DNA of 64,000 nucleotides from Lineus longissimus (Eukaryota > Nemertea > Pilidiophora > Heteronemertea > Lineidae). Under the pieces are notes generated by a model, which was not told where the DNA came from, ran no database searches, and worked only from the letters and a program-made list of their open reading frames with translations. The position numbers and the translations under genes were made by a program. The stretch is taken from contig NC_088309.1 in the NCBI RefSeq assembly GCF_910592395.1, positions 13,582,599 through 13,646,598 of the forward strand. Reading direction: 5' to 3'. Shown piece after piece: positions 20,758 to 33,165 of this stretch (position 1 is its first letter; each line of letters begins with the position of its first letter).

Positions 20758-21442
20758 TTATTTGAGCTTATTCATGAAGTGGGGAAACAGGATCAATGCC
20801 AAAAAAAACATAGACCCCACAAATATGTCATCATCAAAAAACAGTTCAAAGTACTGCACTGGATCATCCTTATCGGCAGCATTAGCCTTCAACCCTGGTA
20901 CAGCAGTAAACTGAAACCTGTCACGACGCTGTCCATTTTCTGCCCAAGGAGGTTGATTTTGAATTACCCGCGCTTGAACTTGGTTGCCACGGCGACCACC
21001 TAACACATGCCCGATATTACCATCACTGCCACTGTCAGAGCTTGCATTGTCAGGCATATCATCCCCACTCTGACTTGTTGCATCTAAAATCGGAAGCATT
21101 CTGGGCATAAGGTTCATCATCATAGTTAGAAGATACATAATCGGACAATTCATTGTCAGAATCGAGTATCTGTTCCAAAAGATTGTCATCCAGAACACGC
21201 CTCCCCATTTTTGGTGCTGCCATTTCCGAGAAATCGCCGACAGTGCTGCCACACCTCAATAAAACTTGAGACTAAACATCGACGAACTTCGGGGAATCCC
21301 CATTTACGATCATGGTATTGCATAGAACTGATATGACTACTAGAAAAGAAGGTATAACAGTATGACGAGATATCTCGTCGTACCCAGTAGCAGTGCACAC
21401 GTGCATGACGAGATATCTCGTCCTGCACAGTTAAGTGGTTAA
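20758..21442 (-). mobile_element. piggyBac transposase fragment with palindromic end repeats
   Basis: On the minus strand from 21222 the frame reads MAAPKMGRRVLDDNLLEQ, then a Ser/Asp/Asn-rich tract. After a frameshift comes QFTAVPGLKANAADKDDPVQ and YFELFFDDDIF. This matches the start of the DDE_Tnp_1_7 (piggyBac) domain, where a conserved PG..... P..YF..FF precedes the core. The frame stops at 20758, so the catalytic core is absent. The right end has TTAA at 21439-21442 and two copies of a 16-bp palindrome (21364-21379 and 21407-21422). The left end was not identified. Confidence 0.78.
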
Positions 21443-21602
21443 GAACACACCCAGGACTGACAAATTCTGTCCTTAATAGAAATGTGTCCTGATTAGAGAG
21501 GTCAAATTGAATGGAAACGCCCAATTTGGGGCCAAAACTAGTGTCCTTAATAGAGAGGGTGTCCTTCATTGAGAGGTGTCCGCTAAGGAAGGTTCTACTG
21601 TA
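21443..21602. mobile_element. Possible pogo/Tigger-like terminal fragment
   Basis: The text GTGTCCTTAATAGAGAGG, GTGTCCTTCATTGAGAGG and GTGTCCGCTAAGGAAGG, ending TTCTACTGTA, resembles the GAACC/GGACAC inverted termini of pogo/Tigger elements known from many invertebrates. The opposite end is missing. The assignment is from memory of the pattern only. Confidence 0.45.
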
Positions 21603-21763
21603 CTAGGTTTCAGCAAATTTGCATGCATTATAACTGCACTACTTTATTGTGTGTAAACTGTGCATTTGGATTTTCCTGACATGTTAGCAAATAGGAATGG
21701 TGTGGTGTCAGTGTTCCATTTATGGTGCTGAAATCTAAGATCTGTATTGTCCTACTCTTTTAG

Positions 21764-21837
21764 GATGAACTGTTTGAGATGGCGGAGAACCCTGCGTCAA
21801 AGAAGCGCCCCACAGCCCTGTTGAAAGACTTTGATAC
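21764..21837 (+). CDS. EIF4ENIF1: 4E-T homologue, second coding exon
   Basis: The acceptor CTCTTTTAG ends at 21763 and the donor GTGAGT starts at 21838. The 74-nt exon enters in phase 0 and leaves two bases over. It encodes DELFEMAENPASKKRP followed by TALLKDFDT. This corresponds to the 4E-T stretch after the eIF4E-binding motif, where a conserved RP precedes a Leu-rich turn. The following intron is 26.7 kb (21838-48490) and full of transposons. Confidence 0.8.
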
Positions 21838-22617
21838 GTGAGTATTTGTCTTATTGTAAATATCATGTGGATAATGAAAATTGTTTAAATTGAATTCTTG
21901 AGGAAGGCTAATATCATACATTGAATGTTTAGGTTACCAGAGAGGAAGAGTAACCCACAACATTTTATGTATTACGATGATGTAAAATGGGAGACCGAAT
22001 AGTGAGTAGGGCTTTCAATTTGTTTTTGAGTGGAGGGGAGGGGGAGGCGGGGGCTTTGGCTTTAGTAACAAGCACTAAGAGGCATATCAATTACATCGAC
22101 CCCCCCCTCAGACTGTGACTGTGGAGCTCGTCATAGCCCTGACGCAGCCAGCTTTTCAGTGGGGTGTATGGGGGCCCTCCCCCAGAAAAATTGAATTCGA
22201 GGTGCCCTAAGATGAGATTTCCTGGCAATTTAAGTATTTTTTGAAATTTCCGACATAAATAAACAAATATTTGTTCGAGGAAACTTACATGAGACTTTTC
22301 TGTTCTTCTTTTCTGTATTTCAAAGTAGCAAATGTCAATACGAGGCCAGTTCTCTTTTAAGAAAAGCATTCATATCAGCAACCTGTAAGAAAAAAATTCA
22401 TGTCGCAGCCCTTCCTGGCACCTCTTTGGATCACCGTAGGGGAGGCTATACAACACCGCTGTGTCCCTCGTCATTGTTTGTATCCTGTTTCAAAAACAGT
22501 GGCGCGTTTCTTAACAGCTAGAGCTATGAACTTGACACTTTGTGGACAGACCCCCCCCTACCCAGGTCAGGTGACCTCCGACAAAAAGGTAAAAAGTGCA
22601 AAATCTCGCTTATTAGA

Positions 22618-24821
22618 CCATATCCACAACTCCGTGGATATGGTCTATTGTTTTTACTGAGCCGATCGCCAGGACCCGAGGGATGTGGTTTTCGACACGT
22701 ATCTCCGAAACTGCCACACGGAACGACCTGAAATTTGGTTAGGTTACGTTTCATAACCTGCTAACGAACAACGTGTACTTTATTTTTGCAGCCGTTGCTT
22801 ACTTTCTTAGTTTTCGGGTGATTTTTGATGAAAATCGCCGGTTCTGAACCGTTCCGGTAATAGCACTGCCTCCCGCGTTTTTACCGATTAGGCAAGTTGC
22901 TCAACGTTGATCTGTCCCGACCTGAACAGGTGGGAGGATACCCGCTACATGGAAGAGCCAACAGACATTTCGTCTGCGCATTCCAGACTGGGTGAGTGTG
23001 ATTTTTTCGTGATTGTAATCGCCCTCAAATTTGTGTTGAAACACTGCATCAGACAAAATTAACTCATCAGAGGTCAAGAAAAGGATCTTAAGAATATATA
23101 TTCGCTGTTAGTTTGGGTGATTATAGGGAGCACGTCCATCTTTTGAGGCAAACTTGTCATCCGAAAGTTTCCAGATCCCCGCAATGGCGGATATACATTC
23201 ATCAAAAAAATTACGAATTCGGGCAAGTTTCATCAAACTGTGCGCCTTAAACACCTAAGAATGTCTCAAAATCACCCAGACTCTACACATGAGATATACC
23301 TTCACTGAAAATAATTGCTAAAACCTCGCTTAACGTGTCGCGAGTGCTGAAAGCAACAGTTTTGGAGATCGTTTTTCTGTACATCCTGCTCACTCCTGTA
23401 GAAATGTACAGTAAAGCACGTATACACGTGCAGTGTAAATGGACACACGAATGTACACACCTTCTGAAAATATTGTCAGCAAAGGTGATAAGTGTTTGTT
23501 CTGAATTATGACAATGAAATTCATAGACTATTAGCAGGTAGTCAGTGTGTGTTGGTCTGAATAATGAATGATAAAACTTCTGGTGAAGTTAAAATATTTC
23601 CTCGCTCTGTTTTACAGCCTGACGCAGTGACGGGGATGATCAGCATCTGTTCTGTTCTGCGACCGCATCAGTCACGGATATAGGAGCCTTGACCACGAGG
23701 AGCTGATGAGGCAAAGTCGTATAACCGTCTTAACCTTGACATCGGTGCAGTGCTGAATTTGCCGTCCGCAGACAAACCAGTATAATATTCCAGCCGTATT
23801 TCGTTCTTTTCACTGTAATACTTTTACTTCAAAAAGACTGAATAAATAAACCTACTGTGGCAGTTAGTTTAAAAAGATATTATTGCATTTTACGTTTTTA
23901 CTCTTAGTGCTGATCGGTCATACCCCTTGGGCCTGGCCGTAACCTTGCATACTGGTTGTCTCGATGCCGTATGCTATGACCATGTAAATATCTACTGGAC
24001 TGGTTTGTTGCACCATGTCGAAGGAATTTTATGTAGAGATCAAGACACTTCCCTCACATCACAATCTACACCTCAAAAGAATGGTTGTAAAAATCCTTGC
24101 CATGATTCCTATGTTGTGACCATGCATGCATCAATGGCCTGGGATGTTGCAACCTACACTTCAAAGGAATGCGAAGTCTAAATCACATTTATTTTTTGTC
24201 CCCAGGTTGTGACTTTCCTAACAGCAATTGCAGACCATATCCCTGGTGATAGTGTTTTGTCATCTTAAAAATGAGCACCAGGACAAAGCACCAAAAACCT
24301 GCCACTTACGATCAGATCAGAAGTTACCTACGTGGTGCCAGTACCCACAAGTACATGATTGACACCTAGATCATTTGAAGAAAAAATTGGCAGCAGAACC
24401 ATGTGTGCATGGAGGGAGGTATTATAATATAAATACTGTGGAGACGCAATGTATTATTGGTCGTCCCAACATTGGGAGCTTTCATCCCCACCAGCCATAT
24501 CAGATGGCCAACTGGTTTCCCTCACTCGACCAGAAAACTCATCAAAAGATACGAAAGATGTTGAGATTCAGATTACATTTGCTTGTTGTCTGCTGGATTC
24601 TGACCATCCATATGCCGAGTTGTTGCAGTCCCAGAACCATCGCTAATTCTAGTATTTATGATGCACCTACTGTCACAACCTAATTCAGCTGGTTATTCAG
24701 GGTTATTTGCCTCTGATTTATCTGGTTATATCCTGGTGCAAACCTAATTTCTCAACATGACAAAATACTTTCACCAGGGATATGGTCTGCAATTTGCTGT
24801 TAGGCGAATTGCCCAATACTA
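22618..24821. mobile_element. 2.2-kb unclassified insertion, hairpin at its left end
   Basis: It starts with a hairpin (GACCATATCCAC / GTGGATATGGTC, 22618-22645) and ends near CAATACTAG. Inside, a short splice-bounded segment lies at 22930-22991. A later acceptor at about 23619 is followed by an AATAAATAAA signal at 23841. This suggests a transcribed unit of its own, but no protein could be recognised. The 588-bp TIR element at 24217-24804 sits at its right end. Confidence 0.6.
24217..24804. mobile_element. 588-bp MITE with ~45-bp terminal inverted repeats
   Basis: The left end CCTAACAGCAATTGCAGACC at 24217 is mirrored by GCAATTTGCTGTTAGG ending at 24804. Similarity extends inward through ACCATATCCCTGGTGA and TTTTGTCAT. 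No clear target duplication is visible, so it may be one end structure of the larger 2.2-kb insertion. Non-coding. Confidence 0.75.
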
Positions 24822-25296
24822 GTTATTGAGTTGTTTTTGATGATATTTTTATGGTAGGTTCTCCCAGCAAGGATACATCACATATCCTACGGGTTTTTGA
24901 TTTGACCTAATTTTCAAGGTCACTGAGGTCAATTGGTGTAAATTGGCTGCTTGAGTGTATATGACGTTTCTTAACCGCTAAAGCTATGAACTTGATATTT
25001 GGTACACATGACTCCCTATCACATGTCACCTCTGCCACCAAATTTTGACCGATCTGATTCTCAACTTGGCAACCAGGAGGCCAAAACTAAAAAAGGTGAA
25101 AAGGGCAATATCTTGCTTATTAGTTTTCGATGATTTTTTTATGGTAGGTACTCCAAGCAAGGATAAATCACATGTTATATCGACTTTGGTTTGACCTATA
25201 TACTATGTACATGTAGCATGTTTCTCAACCAGGATGAATTCCTAAAAATCAAATATTTATACGTTGTGCACAATGTCCATTGGCCGTTTCATATCA

Positions 25297-25900
25297 GCTC
25301 ACATGGGTGAGCTTATGTCATCACTGCTTGTCCGTCGTCTGTTCGTCTGTCGGGCCGTCCGTTGTCCGTCATCAATAGGGTCTCGTTTGACCTACTTTTG
25401 AAGGTCACAGAGGTCAAACTCTAAAATTTCAGCGAAGGTAGCACGTTTTGTCATTAATTGTCCTAGACCCTTCAAATTTGAAATGTAGACACCTATTGGG
25501 CATCTGTACATATTTACAAAAACTCAGGTCAATGTAAGGTACTTTTCAGGTGTAAATAGGTCAGGTCATAACACTCAATGTCAGTTATATCAAGAAACCT
25601 TCACTTTGTGATCTTCAAAGGTGAATTATTGATTGATATGATCAAGATTGACATGGAGCTTTTAACATTTTAACCTTGACCTAGTTTCCAAGGTCAGAAA
25701 GGTCAAACTATATAATTCCACTTAAAGTTGATATATTCACTACTATTTCAGTATTTGTCTTGAGATCATTCAAATTTTATATGGATACACCTGATGGGAT
25801 CTATACAAGTTGACCCAATTTAGGTCAATTGTGACCTAGTTTATCAAGTTGAAGCAAGTCAAACTCTAAAAGTGTCATTGACGTGCCACATTTTTTAGCT
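25297..25900 (+). repeat. Dispersed AGCTCAC repeat, copy 5 (3' end missing)
   Basis: It starts CAGCTCACATGGGTGAGCTTATG and carries GTCCGTCGTCTG and AGGTCA-n3-AGGTCA (25402). It breaks off where an AGCTCAGCTGA-type end (25897) and an AT-rich tract begin. Confidence 0.78.
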
Positions 25901-25913
25901 CAGCTGACTAAGT

Positions 25914-26020
25914 CATAATATTAATATTATTATTTATATATTATTAATATTAATATATTTATATTATTATTAATATATATTATTATATATTAATATATTT
26001 ATATTAAGTCTAATATTAAG
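25914..26020. repeat. AT-only TATTAA-type simple sequence
   Basis: About 105 bp composed almost only of ATT/TAA words, self-complementary at many registers. Confidence 0.9.
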
Positions 26021-28802
26021 ATAAAATTCTTGAAAATCTATTTTATTGAGAAAAAGTTCAAAATTTTAACAGGAGAGGGCGCTACCTGCCTTTTAATTAT
26101 TTCTGCCGATTCAAATTCCCGCCCGATGACGTCAGCCATCAATGAAGTCTCCTATTTGCCAGTTCTCAAAACATGGCAGCACACAACAAAAGCAGTAGCT
26201 CCAGGAATAAATCACTGTTCACTTCAGCTTCGTAATCGATTGTACCCCCACTTTATTGTGTTTTGTGTGGTGTTCCTATTCAATCAACGATGTAAGGCCT
26301 TATTATGTTGGTTTTAATTGAGAAGGTGCATTATAAGCGGCGTACGAAATACCGAAGCGGAGACAAAATGGCGGCATGTTGTTTACGCCTGGAGCTCAAT
26401 GACACTCAAGTACCCAATTTTCTGCTTAAAAAGTAGTCTGGTAGGCGATATTATCACTAGTTCGTTTCAGTGGTAGTCATAAGGTCTTTAGGGACTACTA
26501 CTTTCAGAAATTAGTTCTTGAAAATTTGGCCACATTTCTGTGAAAACGATATCGGAAGTGCATGCTCTGTTCGCGATGACATCGCCGATGTATTTTGAAG
26601 TGGAGAATTCCCACAGTATGTGCAGTGAATCGGCATGATTCTGTTCGCCTATTAAGTTTTAGTTCTACGATTCTTTCATGAGTAAAAAGTAGACATTCTA
26701 AGCAATACAATAATGTCACTCCCATAAAAATTGATTGGAAATTGAGGGAGCTATGGCATTCTGTTCGGCAACTGGCAGCGCTGAAAAAATACATTGCATA
26801 CTTTACAATACCAAATGGCACATTTTAAAAAGCGCTCATTGGTAGGGAGTTCAGTGAAAAAAATCATTTTTCTAATTTAAGTTTTTAACTGCACTCACTG
26901 GAAAGAGCCTGCTCCAAAAAAGAAAATGCTGCAAACATTTTGAAAATCGGACTACCGGTTCACATTCTATGAAGATTTGCAGATACGGCTTTAGGCCTAA
27001 TAGACCATGAAGTCAATGGAATAATGAGTAGCCTTTTGTCTCAGGAATGGCACCACTTTTTATGTGAAAAAATGATTTTTTTTCACTGAAAATGCGTTAA
27101 CTTTTTTATCTAAGGACAGATCACCATAAATCTTGGCCTGGGTACTAAATAGAATATCGGGAACACAACTAAATTGACGGCACCCCAATATTTTGAATAT
27201 TAATGAGCTCATTTGCATAATAAAATCAACATATACTAATCATATGTATATTTTCTTCACTTTATTCTGCAATATTCACTAGGAAGGACCCAGATATTTG
27301 AAAACTTGACAACGGATCATGGAAATACCGCGACTACATTCGAAGATCCTTCAAAATGGCCGCCATCAATATTAAGATAGCCGCCATTAATCCAAGATGG
27401 CCACCATTAATTTAAGATGGCCGCCCACTAGTTACACCAAAGTGTGCCTTATTGTGGCTTCAAATTAAAGGGCTGTACCTGGAGACAATTAATTATGGTC
27501 CTAACATTCAATAAAAACAACTCCGGATGCAGTGGCGGCCATATTTGAGAATGGCGGCCATCTTGGAAAATCACAAAAACGTGACGACATTGCAGTTGCT
27601 GCACCAAAGTGTACCATGTTTGGTATCAAAATAAAGGGCAGTGCCGGTAGATCTTGAATATGGTCTGCACCCTGTTTGTACCCTGTAAGAAAAATGGAAC
27701 AGAATTAGGGGACACATCATACATACTTTTTGCTTAGAAATTGTTCACACAACGATAGGCCTATCAATTTTAACTTCAGAACATTTTGATTTAATTGATA
27801 AGGTAATTAAATTAGGTACCAATGCAACCAACTGGCTTCATCCATATTTCACTGCCAACTAGGAAGTGGTGTCATTGCCTGCACTAACATTGCAGAACAA
27901 AGACTCCATGCACCTTCAAAAAAGATCCATTCAAAACTATTATTTTTTCAAGTAAACAAATGCTTAGCACCAATCAGCTGATTCACCTTCAGCGGGAGCA
28001 CAACTGGTGAAGAGAACGGCTCTAACTGCTAGTGCGCATGCGCAGAAAGAAAACCTTACAGCGTAGAACGTTGTGCACTAATTGAGAGTGGCTTTACCGT
28101 TACATGCACGCACCCCCGGCTGATCAGAACACTCGCAGATTCTGTGCAGTATTACGGTCTCGGTGCCATTTATTTCATATTTAACATGTTCATGCATATG
28201 ATATTGATATGTATGACATCTTTAGCAACATTAACCGTCGGCAGCTCCGTCGGGACTGGCGTAATTTTCATGCTTTGGCAAGGAATTCGTCGAACCGTCA
28301 AACCGGCTTTTAAAAACGCCGCCATTTTGAAAACATTCTCGGAATCGGAGGGACATGCTCCAGCAAAATCAGATTCTACATCTGATTTCGATTTATTCAT
28401 TTAAAGTCATATATCTATTCGGAATCAGCGTATTTTTCTCTGTCTTACCGTATACGCGGATTTTCAGACGGAGCTTCCATTTGGGAGAAATCCACCAACT
28501 TCCCTGGGAAAAACAGTTTCTTCTTTGGCTGTCAGATATGTTAATTTTCCGTACCTATGACGTATATATATGGGAATCCCCCGATCTTTTGAGGATGTTT
28601 CCATTGCCGTAGCCAATCAAGATCAACTGTTAATATAGCTTTAGCGGTGGGGGATGCCCAAATGAAGATGTAAACAATGGCGCCGTCGAAGAGTTTGTTA
28701 ACGAAGCTCGCGCACTTTGGATGAAGTTTTTTGACAGAAAGTGGTGAGAATAGGCGTTTAATTCACTATAGAATAATAAAATGAAATATATTTATAACGT
28801 TT
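26021..28802. other. Intron 2 of 4E-T: no gene, ATGGCCGCC-type sub-repeats
   Basis: No coding frame is convincing. At 27355-27425 an 18-bp unit AAGATGGCCGCCATTAAT is repeated four times, and inverted versions follow at 27535-27570. The same word family is found inside several dispersed-repeat copies. The 86-codon frame at 28144 has no support beyond its length. Confidence 0.6.
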
Positions 28803-29933
28803 ATTAGCTCACCTCTTAGCAGAGGTGAGCTTATCCCATACCGTGGCGTCCGTCGTCCGTCGTCGTCGTCGTCGTCGTCGTCGTCCGTCGTCCGTCGTCC
28901 GTTAGCAGGGCACGTTTCGTAACTGTTAGAGCTATTGAGTTGAAACTTGGTACACATGTACCCTTATGTAATGACACCTTGGAGACCAAGTTTCTGTCCG
29001 ATTCGTTTCATGGTTTGGCCACCAGGGGGCCAAACGTTAAAAGTGAAAATATGCAATATCTCCCTTAATAGTAGTCAGGAAATTTTGAAAAAAATATGGT
29101 AGGTACTTCTAGCAAAGGTGCATCATATATCCTCCGGGTTTTTGATTTGACCTCCTTTTCAAGGTCACAGAGGTCAAATGGTGTAAATTGGCCATTGGGA
29201 TGTAACGATGGCACGTTTCTAAACTGCAATGACTATTGATACCAAATTTGGTACACATTTACCCCTTAGTCAGGTGATCTCAGGGACCGAAGTTTGGTCC
29301 AATATGATTCACCACTTGACCACCAGGTGGCAAAATCCAAAAACCTTAAAAATGTGATTATTCCTTAACTTCTTGCCCGATTGCCACCAATTTGATATCA
29401 TGGGTACATCTAACCACCATACAGTATATGTCACACAGGTTTTTAATTTGACCTTCTTGTCAAGGTCACAGAGGTCAAATGGCGTAAATTCGCCGTCAGG
29501 CCGTAACTATGGCACGTTTCTTAACTGCAATGACTATTGATCACAAATTAAGTACACATGTACCCCTTGGTCAGGTGATCGCAGGTACCGAAGTTTGGTG
29601 CGATCTGATTTGCCGTTTGGCCTCCAGGGAGGGGGCCAAATCCGAAATTCTTCAAAATGCCATTATTTCTAGTAATGACTTGCCCGATTGGCACCAATTT
29701 TATATCATAGGTACATCTAGTTCTAACAACCATTCAATGTGTCACCCGGGTCTTCTTTGATTTGACCTACTTTTCAAGGTCACATAGGTCGAATGTACTG
29801 TAAATTGGCCATTTTGGGGAAATTGTAATTGCTTGGACCTACATCAAACCTAATACTACATGACACAATACCATGCTCTTTATCCATCTTTCCTCCACAT
29901 GAGGTGAGCACAATGGCCCTGGCCATTTCATTG
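28803..29933 (+). repeat. Dispersed repeat copy 6, full length (~1.13 kb)
   Basis: The head hairpin AGCTCACCTCTTAGCAGAGG continues into TGAGCTT, followed by a GTC/GTCC microsatellite (28851-28905). Three internal units follow, each with GGCACGTTTCT, TTGGTACACAT and the AAGGTCACAGAGGTC block (29162, 29463, 29777). The tail is GAGGTGAGCACAATGGCCCT. Almost identical to 47037-48136. Confidence 0.9.
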
Positions 29934-30230
29934 ATATGACAACAATGTGATGAAGATTTTTTATTAGTTAGTGAGTCTTGAAAATTGACATTCCAGGCCA
30001 AAATTTTCGGTGTTCGCCGGCGATATTCGCTATCTGATGACGTCATCTGAACTCCCTATCATTGGACAACGTAGGGAATCACCAGAAATGACGTCATCGC
30101 TGGTCTAAATAGAAAACTACGGTGGCGCAGTAGAGCACAAGAAAAGGTTTAGCATTAACTTCGTCATGCAAGCTTCAGCAACAAAACGATTTCTCATGAA
30201 TGATTTATTTGATCATCATCAGCTTGTTTC

Positions 30231-30378
30231 CCCGGCTTGACTGCAGGATCCCTTACAAAACATTTTAATTCAGTGAAACCATCATGTCAAGGGTTAGGGT
30301 TAGGGTTAGGGTTATACTTTCTGTAAGGGATCCTGCAGTAGTGCCGGCTTGACTGCAGGATCCCTTACAAAACATTTT
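30231..30378. repeat. Short TIR cassette carrying four TTAGGG units
   Basis: CTGCAGGATCCCTTACA at 30241 is mirrored by TGTAAGGGATCCTGCAG at about 30322-30338. Between them lie CAGTGAAACCATCATGTCAA and four GGGTTA units (30291-30314). The 36-bp left end is repeated directly at 30344-30378. A second cassette without the left end lies at 33164-33242. Confidence 0.88.
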
Positions 30379-33165
30379 TAGCTCAGCTGACAAAGTCAGC
30401 GGAGCTAGTAGAATAGCTGTTCAAATGGTGTCCGTCCTGCAATCCATCCATCCATCCATCCATCCATCCATCTAGGGACCCATCTGTGGACAAAATTGGA
30501 CATTTCTGACCGGAAAGGCCGAGCCACTTCGTTGACGGTGCTAAATTAGGAGTTGCCCAAGGTGAACTCAGAAACGAAAAATCAGCGCGATCCGACCTGT
30601 ATTAAGAGAATGAGGTCATTTCGTGTTTAGATTTCTTTCCCTTTTTACCTCGGTCCACAGAGCAAATATTGTTTTCAAATGTGGCTGAATATTTTTAAAT
30701 ATTTTTTCATTTTTTACTTTTAATAGAATTAATATAGTTTTCACCGCCAGTTGGCGCTGCAGGCACATTGACTGAATTTTGGCGATTTCAAATTTGGCGG
30801 TGGCTCAACTTTTTGCAAGCAGTGCCGCTGATTGGCCGATCGACAGAAGAGATGCCACCATTTCAAAATGGCGGTAGTCGCTGCTTCAATGAAGGTGAGT
30901 GAAATTTCTCATGTTCAATCGGTTGATACTCTTTTATTCAACATGACCATATACCTGAAATTTGTTTAGGTACTGAAAAGAGTCTATATAATTCAGATTT
31001 ATCAATAGTTTTTTATAGTATTGCGGAAATTTTGTGCACAAATTAGCGAAAGTTGGTGCTCGTCTCATGTCATTTTAGAGCGAGAAATTTGTTTCCGTCG
31101 ATCTCTACCAGTGAAAAATCGCTTGCATAGCTTCGAATTTTTGTGAAAATAAGTATCTGAACTTGGTTTCAAATAGTCTAGAGAGTTACCTTTGTGGTGA
31201 TACATATGGTATGTGATAAATATTTGTGGAATTTGTGAAATTCGGGTTTTCAAACGTGCCGATGATGCAAGCGATCTCGCGTGTCGCCTAAATTCAATTC
31301 AAAGATCGAAAATAATATCTGAACTTAGTTTCAAATAGCCAACGCAATTATCATTTCGGTGATGTATAATGCATGCATGTAATAATTGATTAATCTGCCT
31401 AAAACGCGCAATTAAAACGGCGAAAGATCTTGATAAACACTCTGGTGGCGGTCACACTAAATAACGACCGGTAGGGCCCGGAGTCTGGCGGAGAAAAAAA
31501 GGTAGCGCCCGGAGGTTGAATCGGGATTTTTATGCACTTTTAACTGTATATATATGTTGTTAAGATGTATTTCTAACAGTTTTGTAACTTTGATGACCAA
31601 GCTTGCACCCAAAGTTGGTGGAATTGATGCTTGTTTATGGACTGCGCTAGCGACCGGAGAATTCGCCGTCGGTCATTTTGGCTACGGTCCCTGAGTAAAA
31701 AATAAATAGTCGCTGAGTTGTTGTGGTTGGCAATTTTGCAACAAATCTCGCCATTTACGTTTGTTTTCTCCCTGTCTGGTCATTGGCCGTGACAACAATT
31801 ATTCTGAAAGTCACATTTTGACATCGTTGAATTCACTGCAGTTTGGTTACGCAGCAATGCTCATGTTTTTAATTTGCAATCCTGTACTGTCTGTACACTG
31901 CGCTGTGCATGGCTGTGCTGTAGGCTGTAAAAAAGACAAAAACGATAGCCTAGCCCTATCTGCCTATAGGATAGGCTTAGAGTATAACTCAACAGGCCCT
32001 CATGATTCATTTGATGGACACCTTATTTGATAGTACCTCATCATTAAGTCCACTAGATCCTGTTCTGTCACATGTCGTAGACGATAGACAATTTTCAAAA
32101 TGTAGTACACCACTCGCTCATCTTTAAGCCCAGCTCTCGGCTCACATCATGTGGGCACGGTTGGCTGTTTAGTGTTATGGTTCAGTCTGTGAGACTAATT
32201 TAAAGTCACAATAAAGAGGTTACACTTTTATTTTGAATTGGAAAACAGCCCACAGGACTGACTTTTCACTGAGTAATAAGTGTGCCCTTCGAAGGTTAAG
32301 TCTCTTTTTGGATTTGCTTCCATAGATCATAGATGCCTTGTTCAGGATATCATCTGACAAATGCCTGATCAAGCACAGACTGCATCCGGTGGTGTACATT
32401 TCCCCGTCTATGTGATGTCACCCTTCTTTATTCAGTCCGTGTTAATTTCTCTTCTCTTTTTACAGATTAACTGTTGTTGGTTATTGCAAGAGGAGTCGTT
32501 GGCACATTTCAAGTCCAGGAAAGCACTTGCTGTTCCCACATTCAGAGTAAGGTGTGCTTACTCGTTTTACTGCTTTCCATTCCCGGAGAGCGTTATCAAA
32601 TATCTGCCGCAAGGCAACAAATATATGGCGCAAGGCGCTTCAAATATCTGCCGAAAGGCATCAAATATCTGCCGCACCAATAAAGTTCATTTTGTTAACC
32701 AACTCTTTATCTTCTTTTCTTCACATACAAAAAAGACCATCCCAGACATTTGGCTGCATCCACTTCATCAATGTCCTGACAACAGTCGGTTCATTTGACC
32801 ATTCACCTCACAAAATACACTGTAATAATTATGTACCTTGAGTCAATGTGCATGTTATTAGTTCCACCTACGCTGCATGAAGACAAGGACTCCACTCTTT
32901 GACGTCACCACACAACTCCTTGACGTCATCACACACCCCACTACTGCAACGGCAATAGAAATGACTTTACGTCATAATAGCAGGGTGACGTCAACTCAGT
33001 ACTTCAGCATGCACTGATATAGCAAGAAGGTCTTTCGCACCAGCACTTCTGCGTGCTAGACGTTACAGCTTCACGTTGCCTCATAATAACGGTACCAACA
33101 CACACTTGGCCCTTGCCTTCAGCTATCCATTTCAGCTGAGCGCCAGGCCCTTGGACCTCTTGTTA
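30378..33165 (+). repeat. Probable AGCTCAGCTGA-type element, 2.8 kb
   Basis: It starts TTTAGCTCAGCTGACAAAGT with a CATC microsatellite at 30442-30472. The end TTCAGCTGAGCGCCAGGCCC is reached at 33132, and a second copy of that end is at 33612-33643. The inner region holds a short ATGGCGG...ATGAAG|GTGAGT exon-like start at 30868-30894 and a 21-bp tandem repeat at 32595-32678, but no recognisable protein. Treating it as one element is an inference from the end sequences. Confidence 0.5.
32595..32678 (+). repeat. Tandem repeat, ~21-bp unit, four copies
   Basis: The unit is CAAATATCTGCCGCAAGGCA with point differences. The repetitive peptide frames over it are a by-product. Confidence 0.9.

Larger units (their letters stand above)
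22434..25290 (+). repeat. Dispersed repeat copy 4, split by a 2.2-kb insertion
   Basis: 22434-22617 matches the head of 17035-17436 up to CTCGCTTATT. 24822-25290 matches its remainder from TTATTGAGTTG to GTGCACAATGTCCATTGGCC. Together they make one element with the segment 22618-24821 inserted; TTATT appears on both sides. AGGTCA-n3-AGGTCA is at 24917. Confidence 0.82.

Noticed and set aside
22930-23640. Splice-bounded segment reading in phase after the second 4E-T exon (WEDTRYMEEP...) with a stop and polyA signal downstream
   Set aside because: It lies inside the 2.2-kb insertion in a dispersed repeat, and the exon at 48491 fits the 4E-T family far better in the same phase. At most it is an alternative, exonised end.
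28144-28404. 86-codon hydrophobic frame resembling a membrane protein
   Set aside because: No start context, splice sites, homologue or polyA signal; chance frame in AT-rich intron.
28851-28905. Long open frames over GTC/GTCC runs here and at 47049 and 48896 (poly-Arg, poly-Asp or poly-Thr)
   Set aside because: They are translation of a trinucleotide microsatellite inside a non-coding dispersed repeat.
30291-30314. TTAGGG repeats as a chromosome end or fusion point
   Set aside because: Only four units, repeated identically within the same flanks at 33187; they belong to a mobile cassette.
30868-30894. ATGGCGG start with a 9-codon exon and GTGAGT donor
   Set aside because: It lies inside a probable 2.8-kb element and no second exon could be found, so it is not listed as a gene.
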